The position numbers and the translations under genes are program-made. The notes under the pieces were generated by a model. It ran no database searches. It saw only the letters and a program-made list of their open reading frames with translations, and had not been told where the DNA came from. 64,000 bases of DNA from Rossellomorea aquimaris TF-12 (GTDB lineage Bacteria > Bacillota > Bacilli > Bacillales > Bacillaceae_B), in NCBI RefSeq assembly GCF_001648555.1, contig NZ_LQXM01000002.1:62001-126000 (forward strand), in the 5' to 3' direction. Within the stretch, counting starts at the first letter, position 1. Every line of letters starts with the position of its first letter. Shown piece by piece: positions 26,355 through 36,615 of this stretch.

Positions 26355-28013
26355 ATGAAAGAAATCAAATGTGAGTGTGGTCATGTAAACCCTAATGGTA
26401 CAATCCTCTGTGAGTCCTGTGGACGTGCCTTAACGGAAGAAGCTCGATCAGAAAAGCTTCATGATATGCGTTACGAGGGTAGTGCAAGACGTTCTCAAAC
26501 ATATAATAAATCAATTATTGATAAAATATGGAACTTTTTCTCCTCTGTAAAAGTAGGGGTATGGTTAATTGTTTTGACGTTAATAGCATCGGCAGTCGGA
26601 ACCATATTGCCACAAGAACAGTATATTCCGTCTGCTCAACCGGCGAGTGAATATTATAAGGACGTATACGGTTTCTTCGGTGAATTGTATTACGTTTTAG
26701 GGTTTCATGACTTATATAGCTCCTGGTGGTATTTACTTTTAATTGCTTCTATTGGAGTTTCATTAGTCATTTGTAGCTTAGACAGGGTTATTCCACTTTA
26801 TCGAGCATTAAAGAATCAACGTGTATCCAGACACGAAGGGTTTTTAATGCGCCAAAGAATATTTGGAAAGACTGACATAACAGATATCGATCAACCCTTA
26901 AGTGAGATAAAGAAAAAATTAAGTGCAAAAAAATATAAAATCAGAGAAGAAAATGGGAACATCCTGGCAGAAAAAAATCGTTTCTCACGATGGGGCCCAT
27001 ATGTTAACCATATTGGATTAATTATCTTTCTTATCGGGGGAATGCTCCGATTTGTCCCAGGAATGTACCTGGATGAAACCGTCTGGATTCGAGAAGGGGA
27101 AACGAGAGCTGTCCCTGGAACTGATCAGGAATATTACTTAGAAAATAAAGATTTCACTTTGGAAACGTATGATAAAGATACTGATAAAGAAGTGTTTGGA
27201 CAAGCAATTGACAAAGCCGGCACAATAGCGAAAAATTTTCAGTCAGATGTGATCCTTCATAAAGTCCCTGGTGAAGGCTTGCCAGGACAAACAACAGAAC
27301 GAAAAAAAGTAAAGGAAGAGTCAATAAAAGTAAACCACCCACTTAAGTTTGACCATTTTGCTGTTTATCAAACAAGCTATAAATTAGATGAGTTTAAATC
27401 TATGTCATTTACTTTGGATAATAAACAATCGGGAGAAACATTTGGTGAGTTTACCATCGACTTGTTTGATCCACAAGATTCGTATACATTCGAAGATGGT
27501 TACAAAGTTGAATTAATGGGATATTATCCGGACTTCTCAGGGTTTAATGAGGCGGGAGAACCTCAAACAAAATCTCCTCTTCCGAATAACCCGGCCTTTT
27601 TAATTAAAATGTTTTCACCTGAAAAACCAGAAGGTGAAATTAGCTTTGTAGGGATTAAAAAAAATCTTGAACCTCTAGGTGAGAATCAATATAAGTTGTC
27701 ATTTGCTGGAGTGGATACAAGGGATGTCTCTGCTCTAACTGTGCACAAAGATTTAACATTATGGATATTGGCAGTCGGTGGAGCCATCTTCATGATAGGG
27801 GTAATACAAGGTGCCTACTGGCATCATCGTAGAATTTGGATTAGACGCAGCGAGGGTGGAGTAATGGTCGCTGGTCATACGAATAAAAATTGGCACGGAT
27901 TGAAAAATGAGATTAAATTTGTTTTAGAAGACACAGGAATAAACGAGCCTGAAGATCAACAACAAAAAGATGAAGTGGGGAGGAATGAAGATGACAACAA
28001 CATCAATGGCTGA
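26355..28013 (+). CDS. resB: Cytochrome c biogenesis protein ResB
   Basis: A 552-residue ResB/Ccs1 protein. An N-terminal zinc-ribbon-like piece has [18 protein letters not shown] (four Cys). Membrane segments occur at about residues 70-90, 125-145 and 215-235 ([18 protein letters not shown]), then a large extracytoplasmic domain, and a final segment near [20 protein letters not shown]. With ResC it exports and attaches haem to cytochrome c (system II). Its end overlaps resC. Confidence 0.94.
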   Translation: MKEIKCECGHVNPNGTILCESCGRALTEEARSEKLHDMRYEGSARRSQTYNKSIIDKIWNFFSSVKVGVWLIVLTLIASAVGTILPQEQYIPSAQPASEYYKDVYGFFGELYYVLGFHDLYSSWWYLLLIASIGVSLVICSLDRVIPLYRALKNQRVSRHEGFLMRQRIFGKTDITDIDQPLSEIKKKLSAKKYKIREENGNILAEKNRFSRWGPYVNHIGLIIFLIGGMLRFVPGMYLDETVWIREGETRAVPGTDQEYYLENKDFTLETYDKDTDKEVFGQAIDKAGTIAKNFQSDVILHKVPGEGLPGQTTERKKVKEESIKVNHPLKFDHFAVYQTSYKLDEFKSMSFTLDNKQSGETFGEFTIDLFDPQDSYTFEDGYKVELMGYYPDFSGFNEAGEPQTKSPLPNNPAFLIKMFSPEKPEGEISFVGIKKNLEPLGENQYKLSFAGVDTRDVSALTVHKDLTLWILAVGGAIFMIGVIQGAYWHHRRIWIRRSEGGVMVAGHTNKNWHGLKNEIKFVLEDTGINEPEDQQQKDEVGRNEDDNNING

Positions 28014-29181
28014 ATGGAGTAGTAATCTGCTCTATATTTCTTTTATTATGTATTTAGTCGCAACGTTGTTTTTTGGAGGAAGTATTCGTCAAAAGAATAC
28101 GACTGAGACAAATCAACAAAAATGGGGGTATATTGGAATTATCCTTACGATTATAGGTTTTGTTGCTCAAATTGGTTATTTTTTCTTAAGATGGGGAGCG
28201 GCAGGCCATGCACCTGTAAGTAATCTATTTGAATTTACCACCTTCTTCGGAATGATGCTTGTCGGAGCATTCATTATCATTTACTTTATGTATAAGTCGA
28301 CTGTTCTTGGAGTCATTGCCTTGCCTTTCGCTTTACTGGTCATTGCGTATGCAAGTATGTTCCCTAAAGAAATCAATCCTCTTATACCAGCATTACAAAG
28401 TGATTGGTTAAAGATTCATGTAACAACAGTTTCAGCTGGAGAGGCAATATTATCAATTAGCTTTGTTGCGGGACTCATTTATTTATTGAAATCTGTTAAT
28501 CATGTTAAGGGTAGCAAACAATCATTTTGGCTAGAAACAGTGATGTATGGGATGATAGTTGTATTAGGTTTTGTTGTTGCTTCAACAACATTTACCTTAA
28601 CGAACTATGAAGCCCAGTTCCAATATGTAGACCAAAAAGGAGCTGAGGCAATTTCTGAGTATACATTACCAGCCATTGTCGGACCCAATGAAGGCGAATT
28701 ATTAACAGGAGATGGCATGGAACCACTTGTAGAAATGCCGGCCTTAATAAATGCGAAAAAATTAAATTCGGTTATTTGGTCATTTCTTGTGGGCACAGGG
28801 ATATATCTTCTCTTACGTTTAATTTTAAGAAAGCGTATTGCTGCAAAATTGCAACCATTAGTAAAAAACGTTAACTTGGATTTAATGGATGAAATTGGAT
28901 ATCGTTCAGTATTAATCGGTTTCCCTGTCTTTACTCTTGGTGGAATCATTTTTGCTATGATATGGGCTCAAATCGCATGGACTAGATTCTGGGGCTGGGA
29001 TCCTAAAGAAGTGTGGGCTTTAATTACATTTTTATTTTATGCAGCCTTTCTTCATCTTCGTCTCTCTAAAGGATGGCATGGGGAAAAATCTGCCTGGTTA
29101 GCAGTCGTAGGTGTAGCGATTATTTTATTCAACCTAGTGGCGGTTAATTTAATCATTGCTGGTTTACATTCATATGCTTAA
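27991..29181 (+). CDS. resC: Cytochrome c biogenesis protein ResC (CcsA)
   Basis: A 396-residue polytopic protein with the haem-handling WWD motif [18 protein letters not shown] near residue 330 and conserved His residues in HVTTVSAGE and [12 protein letters not shown]. It partners ResB in system II cytochrome c maturation. The frame is open from 27970; ATG 27991 is seven bases after GGGGAGG and gives the likely start [15 protein letters not shown]. The gene overlaps resB by 23 bases and ends at a terminator before resD. Confidence 0.94.
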   Translation: MTTTSMAEWSSNLLYISFIMYLVATLFFGGSIRQKNTTETNQQKWGYIGIILTIIGFVAQIGYFFLRWGAAGHAPVSNLFEFTTFFGMMLVGAFIIIYFMYKSTVLGVIALPFALLVIAYASMFPKEINPLIPALQSDWLKIHVTTVSAGEAILSISFVAGLIYLLKSVNHVKGSKQSFWLETVMYGMIVVLGFVVASTTFTLTNYEAQFQYVDQKGAEAISEYTLPAIVGPNEGELLTGDGMEPLVEMPALINAKKLNSVIWSFLVGTGIYLLLRLILRKRIAAKLQPLVKNVNLDLMDEIGYRSVLIGFPVFTLGGIIFAMIWAQIAWTRFWGWDPKEVWALITFLFYAAFLHLRLSKGWHGEKSAWLAVVGVAIILFNLVAVNLIIAGLHSYA

Positions 29182-29196
29182 AGAAATATTTTAAAG

Positions 29197-29248
29197 AGGA
29201 GGCTGACATTCATGAGAGTAAAATTCTCTTTGAGTCAGCTTCTTTTTT
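29197..29248 (+). terminator. Terminator between resC and resD
   Basis: GAGGCTGAC pairs with GTCAGCTTC, with a nested GAGAG/CTCTT stem and a T6 run. It can separate the resABC and resDE transcripts. Confidence 0.75.
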
Positions 29249-29299
29249 CGTTTAAAATATAGGATAATATGTTTTACATAGACAAAAGGGGGATTTTTT

Positions 29300-30016
29300 G
29301 TGGAAGAGAATATTCGAATTCTAGTAGTAGATGATGAAGACCGTATTCGAAGACTTATAAAGATGTATCTTGAAAGAGAGAACTATGAAATTGATGAAGC
29401 GGAAAATGGAGAAGTTGCCTTAGAAATGGCACTTGAAAATAATTACGATTGTATCCTGTTAGATATTATGATGCCTGGCATGGATGGTATCGAAGTGTGT
29501 AAGAACCTTAGAGAGAAAAAATCTACCCCTGTAATCATGTTGACTGCCAAAGGGGAAGAAGTGAATAGAGTTCAAGGATTTGAAGTAGGAACGGATGATT
29601 ATATCGTAAAGCCTTTTTCTCCAAGAGAAGTAGTCTTGAGAGTGAAAGCACTTTTAAGACGCTCATCAAAGGCAAGTTTAATACCAGCTGATTCTAAAGC
29701 AAAGGACCTGATTGTGTATCCTCATCTAACCATCGATAATGATGCCCATCGAGTAACGGCGGATGGAAAGGATGTTAACTTAACACCTAAAGAATACGAG
29801 CTACTCTATTTCCTTGCTAAAGCGCCAGATAAAGTGTTTGATCGTGAACATTTACTAAAAGAAGTATGGCACTATGAATTCTTCGGAGATTTAAGAACTG
29901 TTGATACGCATGTGAAACGCTTGAGAGAAAAATTAAATAAGGTTTCTGAACTAGCTGCCAAAATGATTGTAACGGTATGGGGAGTTGGGTACAAATTCGA
30001 GGTAACGAATGAATGA
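29300..30016 (+). CDS. resD: Response regulator ResD
   Basis: A 238-residue OmpR-family regulator. The receiver has DDED at 11-14, the phospho-acceptor D55 in LLDIMMPG and K104 in IVKPFSPRE. The C-terminal winged helix ends [10 protein letters not shown]. It controls aerobic and anaerobic respiration genes, including the res genes. GTG 29300 follows AAAAGGGGG. The stop overlaps the resE start by four bases (ATGA). Confidence 0.96.
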   Translation: MEENIRILVVDDEDRIRRLIKMYLERENYEIDEAENGEVALEMALENNYDCILLDIMMPGMDGIEVCKNLREKKSTPVIMLTAKGEEVNRVQGFEVGTDDYIVKPFSPREVVLRVKALLRRSSKASLIPADSKAKDLIVYPHLTIDNDAHRVTADGKDVNLTPKEYELLYFLAKAPDKVFDREHLLKEVWHYEFFGDLRTVDTHVKRLREKLNKVSELAAKMIVTVWGVGYKFEVTNE

Positions 30017-31785
30017 GGCTTTGGCGTAGTGTCGTAGGGAAGCTTTGGCTCACCATCTTACTATTGGTTTCATTTGTATTGTTTATCCTAACAATCCTTT
30101 TATTAGAGTTCTTTCAAAACTATCACGTAAATGAAGTGGAAAAAGAATTAACCAATACAGCCGAAAAAGTAGCCAGAATAATAGAAAATCATAAAGACTT
30201 AAATTTAGGAATGGAGCTTGGGAAGGAGATCATTGATGAACCAGTCAATATTATGATTTCTCTTGAACAAGATGAATCACTCTATTCAAATGATTCCTCA
30301 AGCAATCAATATAACATACGTGAGTACATACTTAATGACAAACAATTACAATCAGTAAAATCGGATGGAAAGACAGTTAAGAAAGAACTTGAATTTTCTT
30401 CAGACTTTTCGTCCAATCGTTATGAAAATATCATTATTATTGGTACTCCCTTAAAGGTTAATGAGAAGGATGGGGCTGTCTATTTATATCAATCACTCGG
30501 TGTGATTAAGGATACGACACGTCAAACAACAAAACTTATTTTGTTGGCTGCCGGAATTGCCATCATTCTCACAACCATATTTGCATTTTTCCTCTCTACA
30601 AGAATTACAGCACCACTAAGAAAAATGAGAGAAGCGGCTTTTGAAGTGGCTAAAGGAAAATTCGATACCAAAGTACCAATTTTGACAAAAGATGAAATTG
30701 GTGAGCTTGCTACTGGATTTAATCAAATGGGAAGACAACTCAAATTCCATATTAATGCGTTAAGTCAGGAAAAAGAGCAGCTTTCCAGTATCCTAAGCAG
30801 TATGGCAGATGGGGTTATCACCTTTAACCGTGATGGCACCATATTGATTACAAATCCTCCAGCGGATCGTTTTCTCCAGCATTGGTATTACGAACAAAGC
30901 GAAGCAACGGAAGAAGCCATCCCCACAACGGTGAAAGAATTACTTCAAAGTGTAGTAGTGACCGAAATGGAGCAAACGGATGAATTGAGCTTACAGGGTA
31001 GATCCTATGTTGTTATCGTCAGTCCTCTATACAACAATAACACTATTAGAGGAGCAGTGGCCGTTGTACGTGACATGACGGAGGAAAGAAGGCTGGACAA
31101 GCTTCGTAAGGACTTTATCGCGAATGTTTCCCATGAGCTTCGCACCCCCATTTCGATGCTACAAGGATACAGCGAAGCTATTGTAGATGATATCGCTGAA
31201 TCAGAAGAAGAGAAAAAGGAAATAGCTCGTATCATTTATGACGAATCTTTAAGAATGGGACGCCTGGTGAATGATCTCCTTGATTTAGCGAGAATGGAAG
31301 CAGAGCAAATTACTCTTAATAAAGATGTGGTAACAGTCATGCCTTTTACAGAAAGAGTAACGAATAAATTTATCGGCTTAGCTAAGGAAAAGAAAGTAAA
31401 TATTTATTTTGAAACAAATGTTGGAATTAATAGAGAAATTCTTATGGATCCTGATCGAATCGAACAAGTATTGACAAACCTTATTGATAATGCTTTACGA
31501 CATACTCCTCAAGGAGGAGAGGTTACCGTTTCTTTATCCGAAAGCAATGATGGGTATCTGTTTAATGTTAAAGATACTGGTTCTGGTATACCTGATGAGG
31601 ATTTACCTTTTGTATTCGAGCGCTTCTATAAAGCAGATAAGGCAAGGACTAGAGGGAAGTCAGGTACTGGTCTAGGTTTGGCGATTGCGAAGAATATTAT
31701 CGACTCTCATAAAGGACATATTCAGGTTCAAAGCAAGCTTGATCAAGGAACAACCTTTACCTTTTTTCTTCCTTATCAGGCATAA
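30013..31785 (+). CDS. resE: Sensor histidine kinase ResE
   Basis: A 590-residue kinase. Membrane segments lie at about 12-32 and 174-194, enclosing an extracytoplasmic sensor. HAMP follows at about 195-247 and a PAS domain at 255-355. The phosphorylated His is H374 in [13 protein letters not shown]. The ATPase has [34 protein letters not shown] and [10 protein letters not shown]. It phosphorylates ResD in response to low oxygen or nitric oxide. Overlap with resD implies coupling. A strong terminator follows. Confidence 0.96.
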   Translation: MRLWRSVVGKLWLTILLLVSFVLFILTILLLEFFQNYHVNEVEKELTNTAEKVARIIENHKDLNLGMELGKEIIDEPVNIMISLEQDESLYSNDSSSNQYNIREYILNDKQLQSVKSDGKTVKKELEFSSDFSSNRYENIIIIGTPLKVNEKDGAVYLYQSLGVIKDTTRQTTKLILLAAGIAIILTTIFAFFLSTRITAPLRKMREAAFEVAKGKFDTKVPILTKDEIGELATGFNQMGRQLKFHINALSQEKEQLSSILSSMADGVITFNRDGTILITNPPADRFLQHWYYEQSEATEEAIPTTVKELLQSVVVTEMEQTDELSLQGRSYVVIVSPLYNNNTIRGAVAVVRDMTEERRLDKLRKDFIANVSHELRTPISMLQGYSEAIVDDIAESEEEKKEIARIIYDESLRMGRLVNDLLDLARMEAEQITLNKDVVTVMPFTERVTNKFIGLAKEKKVNIYFETNVGINREILMDPDRIEQVLTNLIDNALRHTPQGGEVTVSLSESNDGYLFNVKDTGSGIPDEDLPFVFERFYKADKARTRGKSGTGLGLAIAKNIIDSHKGHIQVQSKLDQGTTFTFFLPYQA

Positions 31786-31867
31786 ATCGTGTTTTTACTA
31801 CGATTCTAAAGAAAAATGATGAACTGTGACGATAAATCTTGTTACATGGGGAACAATCGTTCATTGT

Positions 31868-31924
31868 AAGTCAACAGATGTAACCTTAGAAGTATGAAAT
31901 AGGTTAATCTGTTGACTTTTTTTA
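31868..31924 (+). terminator. Terminator after resE
   Basis: AAGTCAACAGAT pairs with ATCTGTTGACTT, with further pairing inside (AACCTT/AGGTT) and a T-run. Confidence 0.88.
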
Positions 31925-31973
31925 TGCCATAAAGGTCTATCTTTTTTACCAAAATAATACTATATTGTTACTG

Positions 31974-32000
31974 TGTAACTTTTTAAACTTACATAACGAC
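31974..32000 (+). promoter_or_regulatory. Autoregulatory ECF (sigma-X) promoter
   Basis: TGTAAC and CGAC are separated by 17 bases, with T-rich sequence after the -35. This fits the sigma-X consensus of B. subtilis, where sigX is autoregulated. It lies 27 bases before the sigX ATG. Confidence 0.75.
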
Positions 32001-32026
32001 TAATATTTTGACGGGGAGGAAACCAA

Positions 32027-32581
32027 ATGAACTCCGTTTTTGAGGAATTATACAAGAAGTATCACCAGGATGTATATCAGTTTTTGATATATATGGTTCA
32101 AAATAGGCAACAAGCTGAAGATTTAGTTCAAGAAGTGTATATCAGGGTTTTAAAATCATACAAAAATTTTGAAGGTAAGAGCTCTGAAAAAACATGGCTT
32201 TTTTCAATCGCAAAAAATGTTGCAATAGATCATTTTAGAAAACAAAAAAACTGGAAAAATCGTATTATGGAGAAATTTGATTGGAACCGAAATGATTTAA
32301 GGGATGATGAAGCCTTAATTGAAGAGATTGCCATTGCAAATGAAGATATTCGGGTATTATACCAATGTCTTAAACGTTGTTCCACGGATTATCGTATGGT
32401 GATTATTATGAGATATTTACAAGAACTTTCTATTTCAGAAACGTCAGAAGTATTAGGATGGTCTGAAAGCAAAGTGAAAACGACCCAGCATAGAGCAATA
32501 AAGTGGCTACGGATCGAAATGAACCAAATGCTGCCAAAGGAGGACCAAGACCTTGAAACAATCCGATTGGAAAGATCGTGA
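32027..32581 (+). CDS. sigX: ECF sigma factor SigX
   Basis: A 184-residue ECF sigma factor. Region 2 has YKKYHQDVYQFLIYMVQNRQQAEDLVQEVYIRV and TWLFSIAKNVAIDHFRKQK; region 4 has ISETSEVLGWSESKVKTTQHRA. SigX governs cell envelope modification, including surface charge, in B. subtilis. ATG 32027 follows GGGGAGG. The next gene, rsiX, overlaps by 29 bases and encodes the cognate membrane anti-sigma factor. Confidence 0.93.
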   Translation: MNSVFEELYKKYHQDVYQFLIYMVQNRQQAEDLVQEVYIRVLKSYKNFEGKSSEKTWLFSIAKNVAIDHFRKQKNWKNRIMEKFDWNRNDLRDDEALIEEIAIANEDIRVLYQCLKRCSTDYRMVIIMRYLQELSISETSEVLGWSESKVKTTQHRAIKWLRIEMNQMLPKEDQDLETIRLERS

Positions 32582-33755
32582 GATTGAAGACCTCATTAGA
32601 AAGCTCCCTAAAGTAAAAGACAATCAAAGTCCAGAGTATCTATATTCAAAAATAAAGGTGAGAAAGCAAAAAAGTTTTACCGTTTTAAGACGTTTCATAC
32701 CTACATTTGCACTCATTGCAGCATTATTTATTATTGTCTTACTTTCTCCCTCCATCCTAAATCAGTCGAATGATAGTAGCTCTGGAGCAAATAAAACAGC
32801 AGATCATTCTAGTGAAGATAGAGCTGAGGAAGCAGAGATGTCTAAATCCCTTTATTCAGATGCTAAAGATACAACCTCCGCAAATGACACTCAATTAAGT
32901 ATGTCAGAGGAGCAACCAGTAATGACACCTCAAGCACCCGATAGACTGTCCCTTTTTCAAGAAGACTTGACAGGGAAAGAATACTATACATTCGGTCTGA
33001 TATCTAAGGATGCCATTCCCGTTCCGGTTACTGTTGTTACTAATAAAGAACCATCTTTTACTTCATTGGAACAGTTCGAAAAAATGTCTAAAAACCTACC
33101 TCAGGCTGAATGGGGCATGGATGAATACCTTCCTTTCAAAGGTGAATTTAGGGAAGGTGATAGCGAAAATGAGGTTGTATTTACTATAGCTGAAAATCAT
33201 TCTTATAGTGGTAGTAGCGCAATAGAGTATGCCTTTTATCATTCGCTCCTTTATTCTTTTCGATATAAGGATGTAACGAAGATTCAAATAGTAAATAAAG
33301 ATGGTAGTGTCCCTCAATTTAGTACAATGGGAGAATTGTCTACCATAGACCTGACTAATACAATACATTCTCCTTACTACCTATATACTCCTAACGGTAA
33401 AGATCGTTATCTGGTACAGGATAACATAGATAGAGGTAATGTTTCAGAAGCCATTAATGCAATGAAAAACCCTGATTCAAGTCTGTTTCAAACGGTGATT
33501 CCTGAAAACATTAACATGAGTATCACAGAATCTAATGAGTATGTAACCATTGAATTTCAAGAAGAATTAAACATGAATTCTTTAGATGCTCAATCAGCTT
33601 TGGAAATGATTGAAGGTTTACTGTTAACTGCTAAAAGTTCTGGTTATAATCAAGTTTTATTTGAAAATATTAAGGAAAAAACCTGGAATGGATTCAATTT
33701 TGAAGGACCTATTACAGCACCCGTTAGTCCAAACGTAAAAGATATTGAGGAATAA
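32553..33755 (+). CDS. rsiX: Anti-sigma-X factor RsiX
   Basis: A 400-residue protein with a cytoplasmic N-terminus (about 1-45, REIEDLIRKLPKVKDNQSPE) that should bind SigX, one membrane segment (FIPTFALIAALFIIVLLSP, about 48-66), a Ser/Asp-rich linker and a long outer domain with repeated GerMN-like beta segments. TTG 32553 follows AAAGGAGG at nine bases. Overlap with sigX is the normal arrangement. The outer domain's signal is unknown. A terminator follows. Confidence 0.88.
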   Translation: MKQSDWKDREIEDLIRKLPKVKDNQSPEYLYSKIKVRKQKSFTVLRRFIPTFALIAALFIIVLLSPSILNQSNDSSSGANKTADHSSEDRAEEAEMSKSLYSDAKDTTSANDTQLSMSEEQPVMTPQAPDRLSLFQEDLTGKEYYTFGLISKDAIPVPVTVVTNKEPSFTSLEQFEKMSKNLPQAEWGMDEYLPFKGEFREGDSENEVVFTIAENHSYSGSSAIEYAFYHSLLYSFRYKDVTKIQIVNKDGSVPQFSTMGELSTIDLTNTIHSPYYLYTPNGKDRYLVQDNIDRGNVSEAINAMKNPDSSLFQTVIPENINMSITESNEYVTIEFQEELNMNSLDAQSALEMIEGLLLTAKSSGYNQVLFENIKEKTWNGFNFEGPITAPVSPNVKDIEE

Positions 33756-33764
33756 TAAGTAGTA

Positions 33765-33795
33765 AAGCTGCCATGTGGAAAATGGCAGCTTTTTT
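33765..33795 (+). terminator. Terminator after rsiX
   Basis: AAGCTGCCAT pairs with ATGGCAGCTT and is followed by Ts. Confidence 0.9.
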
Positions 33796-33810
33796 ATGTC
33801 ATTCGCCACG

Positions 33811-33925
33811 TTTATTTGCGAAATCCACAATATATCAAGTGAATTTTAAAATAAATTTTGTAATTTCAACTATATCGAGTGAAATTTTAATTATATTTGC
33901 GAGCTATTGATTGATCGCCACATAT
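33811..33925. repeat. Imperfect 40-base tandem repeat
   Basis: About two and a half units of 40-41 bases. The marker ATTTGCG recurs at 33814, as ATTTTGT at 33854, and again at 33895; TATATCAAGTGAATTTTA and TATATCGAGTGAAATTTTA recur in the middle of units one and two. It is very AT-rich, non-coding, and lies after the rsiX terminator. I remember similar strings between genes of other bacilli but have not searched. Confidence 0.6.
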
Positions 33926-34001
33926 CTATAAATCATCTCTGTCTCATAATCTTGTCATATTTATCTTAAAGTTAGGCAAACTAGTGAAAGGAAAATTATC
34001 T

Positions 34002-34100
34002 CAAACTCATATTATGGGGAGTTTGTACATATAATGGAAAGTGCAGAGTGTCTTACTCTGAAAACGGTATTTGTATCAGAGATGATAGGTGTACAAGCCG
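34002..34100 (+). other. Three consecutive stem-loops before the M23/LysM gene
   Basis: CAAACTC/GAGTTTG (34002-34025), CAGAGT/ACTCTG (34044-34060) and CGG-TTGTA/TACAA-CCG (34065-34100) follow each other within 100 bases. None has a T-run, so they are not simple terminators. If transcribed they would form a structured leader of the downstream cell wall hydrolase gene. No known riboswitch consensus was recognised. Confidence 0.4.
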
Positions 34101-34154
34101 TATTAATTTTAACTTTACAGTCTTTGATTAGCAAAAAGAATAAGGAGGACAAGC

Positions 34155-35072
34155 ATGATTTTAGATTATGTTAGAAGGATAATTATTGTTATAGTATTGG
34201 CCTTATGCATTAGTGTGATTTTTCTTGCGGGAAAAGAAGCAAAAGCAGAAGAGAATAGACAGGCGATTGATACAACAGGGTGGACATTTCCAGTTGAGGG
34301 GATTATTACAGACGCTTACGGGACTAGGGCAGGTACACATAAAGGGGTGGATATTGGGGGTGAGATTGGTACCCCCGTGTATTCTGTTGATAAAGGAAGG
34401 GTAATCAAGTCGTATTACTCACCTAGCTATGGAAATGTGGTGTTTGTTAGACATGACAACGGATATGAAACGGTCTATGCTCATCTTGAGAAAAGGTTAG
34501 TAGAAGTTGATCAAGACATTGATCAAGGGGAACAAATTGGACTTCTAGGAAATACAGGAAGGTCCACGGGTGCCCATCTTCATTTTGAAGTACATAATGG
34601 TGAATGGACAATTGAAAAAGAGCATGCATTTGATCCTTTTCTTATATATGGATATGGTGAAATTGGCCAATTGGTTTTTGCCAATACAACCGATCCTTAT
34701 CAAACAGTGGTTGTTTCTGGAGATATTCATGAACATAAAAAATTAAGTGTGGATACGTTGGAAATTGAGCAGGTTGAACAAATTCATACAGTCAGTAAAG
34801 CAGAAACTTTATGGGCTATTTCGGAAAATTATCATGTAGCTGTTGAAGACCTAATGAAAAGAAATGAATTGAATAATACAATCGTAATCGAAAACCAAAA
34901 GTTGATTATTCCTAAAAAATCAAATTCAGATTACATTGTTAAAAAAGGTGACACACTATATTCCATTGCAAAGGCACATAGCTTAGAAATATCTACTTTA
35001 CTGGAATGGAATGGGCTGGAATTGGATAAGCCTATTTTCCCTCAACAAGTGTTGAAGCTCCAAGGGGGATAA
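34155..35072 (+). CDS. M23 metallopeptidase with two LysM domains
   Basis: A 305-residue secreted cell wall hydrolase. A signal or anchor segment (IIIVIVLALCISVIFLAG, about 9-26) ends near KAEE. The M23 domain (about 48-155) has HKGVDIG with the first zinc His and Asp and HLHFEV with the last His. Two LysM repeats follow: HTVSKAETLWAISENYHV near 212 and YIVKKGDTLYSIAKAHSLE near 257, which bind peptidoglycan. It probably cuts peptide cross-links. ATG 34155 follows AAGGAGG. A spore or vegetative role cannot be told from sequence; SpoIIQ-like function is possible but the LysM pair argues for a free hydrolase. Confidence 0.85.
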   Translation: MILDYVRRIIIVIVLALCISVIFLAGKEAKAEENRQAIDTTGWTFPVEGIITDAYGTRAGTHKGVDIGGEIGTPVYSVDKGRVIKSYYSPSYGNVVFVRHDNGYETVYAHLEKRLVEVDQDIDQGEQIGLLGNTGRSTGAHLHFEVHNGEWTIEKEHAFDPFLIYGYGEIGQLVFANTTDPYQTVVVSGDIHEHKKLSVDTLEIEQVEQIHTVSKAETLWAISENYHVAVEDLMKRNELNNTIVIENQKLIIPKKSNSDYIVKKGDTLYSIAKAHSLEISTLLEWNGLELDKPIFPQQVLKLQGG

Positions 35073-35186
35073 GAGTTTAAGGTGATTGATTCATTAGGTT
35101 AATATAATATTTAGCTCGAATTCAAAACATTTTTCTTCACATAATGATTCTCCTTATGTATAATGAAAATGTATAAAAAAATAATG

Positions 35187-35319
35187 ATTCATCTTCGGGG
35201 CAGGGTGAAATTCCCTACCGGCGGTAATGAAACGAGTTTTTCTAAGCCCGCGAGCCTTTTTGGCAGGATTTGGTGTGATTCCAAAGCCGACAGTATAGTC
35301 TGGATGGGAGAAGATGAAG
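35187..35319 (+). promoter_or_regulatory. FMN riboswitch (RFN element)
   Basis: The conserved RFN core is present: GGGGCAGGGTGAAATTCCC near 35197, ACCGGCGGT at 35217, AGCCCGCGAGCC at 35245, and GATTCCAAAGCCGACAGT near 35276. The closing P1 stem is TTCATCTTC with GAAGATGAA. It senses FMN and should repress ribU when FMN is plentiful through the terminator downstream. Confidence 0.96.
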
Positions 35320-35380
35320 GTTTTAGCCAAGACGTTTTAATTTTGGGAAGTTAGACGTTTATTTGGGTATGCCTTACACT

Positions 35381-35412
35381 CTCCTAGATCGTATTTATCT
35401 AGGAGTTTTTTA
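35381..35412 (+). terminator. Riboswitch-controlled terminator before ribU
   Basis: CTCCTAGAT pairs with ATCTAGGAG and a T7 run follows. It lies 60 bases after the FMN aptamer and before ribU, so it is the expected expression platform. Confidence 0.88.
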
Positions 35413-35472
35413 ATGCTACGCAAGGCTAGACTATCTTCTAAAGAGATGAATCTCCTAAAAGGAGAGAGGTTT

Positions 35473-36042
35473 ATGAAGAAAATGAATACACGTATGTTTG
35501 TAACAGTCGGCATGTTAAGTGCTATTTCTTATGTATTAATGCTTTTTAACTTCCCAATTCCGCCATTTCCACAATTTTTAATGGTTGATTTTAGTGATGT
35601 TCCTGCTTTGATTGCCACCATAACATTAGGCCCAGTTGCAGGAATATTAGTTGAATTATTTAAAAATGTAATTGATTATGTTTTAACAGGGAGCGATACA
35701 GGGATACCGATAGGGCATGCAGCTAACTTTGCTGCCGGCGTTCTACTCATCCTTCCTACCTATTATATTTATTCACGTTTTCAATCAAAGAAAGGCTTAT
35801 TGATTGGCCTTATTACAGGTACAGTTGTAATGAGTGTTAGTATGGGGATACTCAATTACTTTATTTTCTTACCTGCTTATAAATATTTTATGAATTTTGA
35901 GCTTCCTGCAGAAATTATTGTTACGGGAATTATACCATTTAACATATTAAAAGGAATTCTCGTATCCGTTGTTTTCATCTTATTGTTTGTTCGTTTGCAA
36001 GGATGGTTAGCTAGACAAACATCAATAAATAAAGCTGCATAA
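35473..36042 (+). CDS. ribU: Riboflavin ECF transporter S component RibU
   Basis: A 189-residue membrane protein with about six segments. Near the N-terminus FVTVGMLSAISYVLMLF and then FPIPPFPQFLMVDFSDVPALI are the RibU/FmnP signatures. It binds riboflavin and works with the shared ECF module (EcfA, EcfA', EcfT), encoded elsewhere. The frame is open from 35413, but ATG 35473 with GGAGAGAGG gives MKKMNTRMF. Control by the upstream FMN riboswitch fits its role. Confidence 0.95.
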   Translation: MKKMNTRMFVTVGMLSAISYVLMLFNFPIPPFPQFLMVDFSDVPALIATITLGPVAGILVELFKNVIDYVLTGSDTGIPIGHAANFAAGVLLILPTYYIYSRFQSKKGLLIGLITGTVVMSVSMGILNYFIFLPAYKYFMNFELPAEIIVTGIIPFNILKGILVSVVFILLFVRLQGWLARQTSINKAA

Positions 36043-36053
36043 TATATATAATG

Positions 36054-36090
36054 AAATCCAATTGGTACAAATACCAATTGGATTTTTTTA
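36054..36090 (+). terminator. Terminator after ribU
   Basis: AAATCCAATTGGTA and its complement form a 14-bp perfect stem with a four-base loop and a T-run. Confidence 0.93.
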
Positions 36091-36100
36091 TGGTGAATAA

Positions 36101-36131
36101 GAAAAAGCGATTGGACATTAGCCAATCGCTC
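36101..36131 (-). terminator. Terminator after fer
   Basis: On the minus strand AGCGATTGG pairs with CCAATCGCT and T5 follows. It ends the convergent ferredoxin transcript. Confidence 0.88.
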
Positions 36132-36139
36132 GATACTTA

Positions 36140-36421
<282 letters not shown>

Positions 36422-36615
36422 TTAATCATTATACATAGCGATAATTAGTGAAAAAATCACTCAACTTATATTTTATATAGGATTGTATAACATTTCAATA
36501 GTTAGGTACTTTCTTTTCTTTATTTTTATCCTATCTGTGTAAATCAAAACATCGATTCCGGACAAATTCATGGTACAATATTTGACAATAACCTACAAAC
36601 TAAGGAGTAAGATAA

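Noticed and set aside
35163-35354. 63-residue open frame
   Set aside because: It covers the FMN riboswitch, whose conserved RNA structure explains the sequence.
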